Position numbers and translations under genes: made by a program. Of a stretch of DNA of 64,000 nucleotides, positions 59,546 through 64,000 are shown piece by piece. Below the pieces are notes generated by a model. That model saw only the letters and a program-made list of their open reading frames with translations, was not told the origin of the DNA and searched no databases. How positions within the stretch are numbered: position 1 is the first letter of the stretch; each line of letters starts with the position of its first letter. Source of the DNA: Salticus scenicus (taxonomy: Eukaryota; Arthropoda; Arachnida; Araneae; Salticidae); contig OZ005653.1 in the NCBI GenBank assembly GCA_963930645.1, positions 116,938,259-117,002,258 of the forward strand, written 5' to 3'.

Positions 59546-60286
59546 CAAGTCACAAGTGTGCGGGGAAAAAAAAAAATATGTATATATATAGCTGTCTTAG
59601 TTTTATAACAGCTGTTAATTTAAATTATAGCAGAACAACAAATTAGTAGTAAAAATGCATAGAAAAAGGTTCAGCTCAAAAGTATGCACCAATAATTTAG
59701 GGAAAAAATTAATATTTTGATTTTTTATATCATTCTTTTGAATCGTGCGCAAACTCTGCTAGCTTTACCTTATATTTTCTCAAATCTTTCACTTGCCTCG
59801 ATTTTTAAAATCCGACTTTTCTTCTTCTTTTTTTGCTTTTTTAATAATTTACATGAAAGAAATATTTCAGATAAACTGAACATAGATATTTATTTTACTT
59901 GCCCAGCCGAATTCTTTAATTTTTCTAACATTTTCACTTGGTGCATTTTCATCTTATAAATATTCATTACGCCTCTTTCATGTTTATAAAGCTTAGCATT
60001 ATTGCGATTTAAAAATGCTTTTAATAAGAAAAAAATTAAGTATATTTTCTTACATTATATTATTAAGTAGTAAGGCATTTTTTGCAAAGTTTTTGACTTT
60101 ATACATAATTACATGATTAAACCATTACTTATTTTATTAAATTTTAGAAAAAGAAAAATTCATGGAGAAAAGTATAATAAATAGCGCTTATTGAAAAAAT
60201 AATTTGTTCAAATTATGCAGCAAAGTCCAAAAAATTTCCTTAAAGTATATTGAATTTAAAAATCTAAGAGAAACCAATATGATAAA

Positions 60287-60323
<37 letters not shown>

Positions 60324-60437
60324 GGATGTTATTGTTTGCTTGCTTAATTACTTATTTATTTAAGGAGAATTTTTAAACTTAAATTTCAATACTTTCTGAA
60401 TAAATCACTTTTTGCATAGATTATATATATATATATA
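59546..60437. other. AT-rich DNA, nothing recognised
   Basis: The plus frame 59717-59959 shows no domain. T run at about 60292-60318, TA array at 60422-60437. Confidence 0.5.
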
Positions 60438-61276
60438 CAGGGTGGTTATAATTAAACTTACCCTGTAAACAGCATCCTGCAGCGCAAACGGTTGAACGGA
60501 ATGCAACGAAATTTGGTATATAGACTATACATGAGATGCGCTCACGGAATTTCGAAAAAAAGAAACAAAATAGTTCCAAAATGTCTACCAGAGGGCGCCT
60601 TTTTCGGAAAAACATTACATTTAATACAGTAAACGACCAAAACGGAATACAAAAACAATATTGACATTTATTGACTAGTTTCTGATCACCTTGTCATAAA
60701 ATATGACAACTGAAACTCTCGACATTTTTTCCTAGAACTGACAGCTTTTCCCAGCTTTACATTTTATTTCTCATAATTCTTGTTCTGGATTGTTAATATT
60801 GTTTCTGTATTCCGTTTTTGTCGTTTATTGGGTTAAATTTAATGTTTTTCCGGAAAAGAAGCCCTCTGGTGGATATTTTGGATCTTCTTTTTTTTTTTTT
60901 TTTTTTTTTTTTTTTCAAAATTCTGTGAGCGAATCTCGTGTATAGTCTATATACCAAATTTCGTTAGGCCCACCAGCAGCCGAGCGGTTCTGCGCTCAAA
61001 GCTGGTAGACGTGAGGTGCCGGGTTCGATCCCCGGTCGCGCTCGTCGGCCTAGCCGTTCGGAGTTTTCCGTGGTTTCCTCCGAAACTTGCGTAAATACGG
61101 GCTAGGACCCCTTAGAAAGACCTCCACGGAAGGCACTCCCCCTCAGGCCTAGGACCCCAGTGTTGTCAATCGGCCTTAATCCCTAACACCAACACCACCA
61201 AATTTCGTTTCATTCCGTACACCCGTTTGCGCTGTAGTATGCTGTTTTTAGGGGAAATTTTATTATAACCAATCTG
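60438..61276. mobile_element. MITE with about 130-bp TIRs, host to a SINE
   Basis: Left end CAGGGTGGTTATAATTAAAC and right end GGTTATAATAAAATTTCCCC (reverse complement) continue as inverted repeats through 'gcgcaaacgg', 'acgaaatttggtatatagac' and 'gagat.cgctcac'. TA flanks at 60436-60437 and 61277-61278. Without the SINE it is about 595 bp. The minus frame near 60421-60615 is inside the TIR and is not a gene. Confidence 0.85.
60966..61199 (+). mobile_element. tRNA-derived SINE with ACC tail
   Basis: The tRNA-like head has box A-like CAGCCGAGCGGTTCTGCGC and box B GGGTTCGATCCCC. The body includes GTTTTCCGTGGTTTCC and ends in ACACCAACACCACC. It is flanked by a perfect 10-bp duplication AAATTTCGTT (60956-60965 and 61200-61209), and the uninterrupted target is seen in the left TIR. 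It belongs to a different family from the 10449 SINE. Confidence 0.9.
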
Positions 61277-61396
61277 TATATAATGTCACTAAAGCGCTTA
61301 TTTCCTCCTGAAAAAGTTTAATTTTGGCTGTAGAGTATTATTTCTGCAGCATAATTTAAAGGTAAGTTGTAATATATATATATATATATATATATA

Positions 61397-64000
61397 CTAG
61401 CTGACCCGACAAACGTTGTTTTGTCATATAAATTATTTCTAGAGAATATTTTGCTAGAAAAAAATAACTAACTTATTGTCAGTGTGTTAGGATGTGGTAT
61501 ATAAGTGGAAGATGTATGGAGCGCTGTGAACGGTGAAAGAATATAAAAATAACAAAACACCAATCATTTATTTTTTTAATTTATTAAAATTGATTCTTTA
61601 AAATTATATACATATCGCTACTTATAACAATATTACTAAAAAACAATATCATTCCCTTAATGCAACAGAGTGTACAATATTTTTTGTTATCCCATCTTTC
61701 GCCAATACAAACAAACTGGATGGTTTGCCCACTCGACAGCCACGTATAATTGTCCGTGTGAAAAACATGATGTGCTCAAATCTAAGCCACAGACAGACAT
61801 CGTTTGGCCCTGAGACATATTGATAGTCATTGCAAATGCCAATCTAATTGGAAATTGAGGGCGTTTAAATTGAATTGGCACATCTGTGGGTATAATAGGA
61901 ATTCGCAGTAGTAATATATTTTCACCTCGGAATTTGTCATTTAAAATGATGGCTTCGATAACATTTTTCATTAATTTTTTTATGACTAATCCCGTGCCGT
62001 TGCACAACCGTGGTGGGTTCAAATTACGAAGCAAAATAACGGGAGATCCAACCTTCAGTTGTAAAATATGCGGTGGCATGCCTGGTAAATCCAATGAGTT
62101 TAAAAACTTTGTTGGATAATTTACAGCTTCGGTGGCATCGCAAACTGTATCATTAGATTTGTATGACACCAAGTCTCCTGGTAACAAATGTTGTATCTTG
62201 AGATTCAATTCGTTGACGTCCACATTTTTTGCTGCTAAAATTGCACTTTCTGCCAGCCACTCATGATTTATGTATCGTCTGTGTACATCGGGAAATATCT
62301 GGTCAATAAGAGCATCTTGAGAATCAATGATTGTGCAGAAATCGGTCGGTAATTTTATGCATCCAGTTTCATCTGTAGTACCTTTTCCATCGCCGATATC
62401 TAACAATTGTTTTGAGAATGTTTCAGCGGATGGATCTTGAATCTTTTGAACGCACAAATTTACTTTCAGTTGTACTTTTTCAACATTAAGCCACAATGAC
62501 GATGATTTTAAGCACGCGTTGATCTCATCAGCGTATGTTGAACACGGTATAACGGGAAATGCTTGTCTGAAATCACCTGAAAAGAGTAACAGAGTGCCGC
62601 CAAATAGTTTGTCGTTGTTTTTTATATCTTTCAATGTCCTGTTCGACGCCTCAATCGAATGTTTGTGTTCCATAGTGCATTCATCCCAGATAAGAATTTT
62701 ACACTATTTCAGCACTGTGGCCATGGACGATTGTTTTTTTATGTTGCACACTGCGTCTGGGTTATTTTGAATATTTAGTGGCAGTTTAAATAATGAATGA
62801 GCTGTTCTGCATCCATCCAATAAAGTTGCCGCAATGCCAGATGATGCAACAGCCAATGCGATGCCATTATTTGATCGTATTTCGGCGAGAATTAGCGAAA
62901 TAAGGAATGTTTTGCCAGTTCCACCTGGTGCACCCCCCCCCCCCCCAAAAAAAAAAGAATCCACCTTGTCCTGCCAAAACTGCAAGCATGATGCGGTCGT
63001 AAAAGGTTCTTTGTTCTTCATTCATTAGTGGGACATTGCGAGCAACAATCGCTGTCATTTCTACAGTATTGTATTGTAGTTCACAATTCAATTCAGTGCT
63101 TATTAAATCAGATGCATTTCGATTTGTTGAATGCATACCGAAATGACTGAGTGGTAAGTTGGCAATGATATTGCAAAGATCTTCAATAGCAATCAATGCT
63201 TCATTGTACATAGCGTCACTGAATACTATCGTTAGATCGTTGCACCATGAACGATGTTGATGCAATATATCATTAGTCATTGAATCTTTGTGATTATCCC
63301 ATAATGTCTCTGCTTTGGCCGAGAAACATGTAGTCAACACTATAGCGAATAGTAGACGAATTTGTTTTGCTGTACAGTTCAGTCCTACTTCAGCAAGCAT
63401 ACACTCCCACTGGTTGTCGTCTTCCAGCAAGCCGAGTGCAAGGTATGCATCTTTATACGTTGGATACTGTTGTCCATTCACTTTACGTAAATCTTGACAT
63501 GACAAAGGGCCGATGACATTAACCAATAACAGTCGAAGATAAAAGCACTCAGTCTGCCTTGGATTGACCGTAAATACTCATTCCAAGGTGTTTGATTTGA
63601 ATAAACCGGGACATGCATCAATCGGCGTGCCTTGCTTGTGGGGCATCCATTTTTTTGTTGGAGCCCATGTGAAATAGCGTGGTACTTCTGAATAGAGTAA
63701 TGTCCGTGCAAAAGCACCAAAAGCATCCGCACGATTACACAATTCAAAAAATTCGGTGAGTGTAGTTTTTGGTGGATTTATAGCACGATCATTCGCTGTC
63801 TCGCTCGTGAAATATACGCGCTGGCCATTTTCAAGATGGACGGCTAAATGAAGAACTGCTGGATCCCGTTCATGAATTGGGAAACCAAAGATACGCCAAA
63901 CAGCTTCATTGGAGCTTACGTACCGGCCAGTTTGGTAAAGTGTTATTTCATCGTTGTTATTCACCAGAGGAGCATTCACATTGGTATTTTCAACTCGAAA
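61397..64000 (-). mobile_element. Autonomous-type Helitron, 3' part
   Basis: The minus strand ends with hairpin GACAAAACAACGTTTGTC, then GGGTCAG and CTAG at 61397, followed by T, all classic Helitron 3' features. The helicase frame stops 290 bp before this end. The element runs off the right edge of the window. The hairpin and CTAG type resemble, but do not match, the 3' ends of the two short Helitrons. Confidence 0.88.
61687..63998 (-). pseudogene. Helitron Rep/helicase, C-terminal part, broken
   Basis: A rolling-circle replicase-helicase fragment of about 770 codons. Upstream (63979-62950) it reads DEITLYQTGRYVSSNEAVWR and VLHLAVHLENGQRVYF, typical of the linker before the Pif1-type helicase. 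Helicase motifs are GAPGGTGKTFLI (Walker A, near 62931), LIWDEC (Walker B), LLFSGDFRQAFPV, GSPVILLRNL and FSHGQLYVA. Lesions are TGA at 63578-63580, a frame change at C14A10 (62933-62956) just before Walker A, and TAG at 62704-62706. The INKSQGQT motif is INMSQGQT, and the Ser-Arg after YVA is Glu-Trp, so helicase function is doubtful. The Rep nuclease lies beyond the window. Confidence 0.88.

Noticed and set aside
59717..59959. 80-residue plus frame
   Set aside because: Phe/Leu/Ile-rich translation of AT-rich DNA with no recognised motif.
60975..61040. tRNA gene
   Set aside because: SINE with target duplication, body and ACC tail.
1..64000. CRISPR arrays, operons, ribosome binding sites
   Set aside because: No regularly spaced short repeats; the sequence is eukaryotic and its repeats are transposons, minisatellites and microsatellites.

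Overview
The window reads as AT-rich arthropod nuclear DNA, probably from an arachnid such as a spider. That placement is an inference from the transposon mix, the long A/T runs, the SINEs and the lack of dense genes. I find no confident host gene, rRNA or free-standing tRNA gene. Nearly every long open frame belongs to, or overlaps, a transposable element, and all recognisable transposon proteins are truncated or broken.

Layout. 0.7-1.85 kb: long-inverted-repeat MITE. 3.4-5.7 kb and 14.0-16.4 kb: two near-identical non-autonomous Helitrons. 5.8-6.1 kb: pogo/Tigger-like remnant. 6.55-7.5 kb: decayed mariner-like element with DD41D-type spacing. 8.5-8.9 kb: hAT MITE. 10.4-10.8 kb: tRNA-derived SINE. 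11.9-13.6 kb: Helitron 3' ends around a G/C-tract minisatellite. 16.4-18.65 kb: Tc1/mariner-superfamily transposon with about 285-bp TIRs, whose transposase frame is broken only by three stop codons. 19.7-22.6 kb: nested inverted duplications. 23.5-25.9 kb: foldback element split by a DD34D mariner. 26.4-27.1 kb: palindromic mariner derivative. 28.2-30.3 kb: about 180-bp tandem repeat split by a Tc1-like element. 30.4-31.9 kb: foldback with about 650-bp arms. 35.2-36.4 kb: 5'-truncated Penelope-like element with a hammerhead-like motif. 51.3-51.6 kb: piggyBac MITE. 52.2-53.9 kb: non-LTR retrotransposon that stops after its endonuclease in an A24 tract. 56.3-56.8 kb: long member of a TCCGCG-ended MITE family. 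58.4-59.4 kb: relics of a Helitron, an RNase H retroelement and a DDE transposon. 60.4-61.3 kb: MITE carrying a SINE. 61.4 kb to the end: 3' part of an autonomous-type Helitron.

The strongest results are structural. Several insertions have an internal empty-site control, because the uninterrupted copy of the target is also in the window. Examples are the mariner inside a foldback arm, a MITE inside one Helitron copy, a MITE inside one inverted-repeat arm, and a SINE inside one TIR. No host operon or pathway is visible. The only functional coupling seen is between transposase, helicase or endonuclease remnants and their terminal repeats, and possibly a self-cleaving RNA motif beside the Penelope-like frame. 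Non-autonomous elements here would need enzymes supplied from elsewhere.
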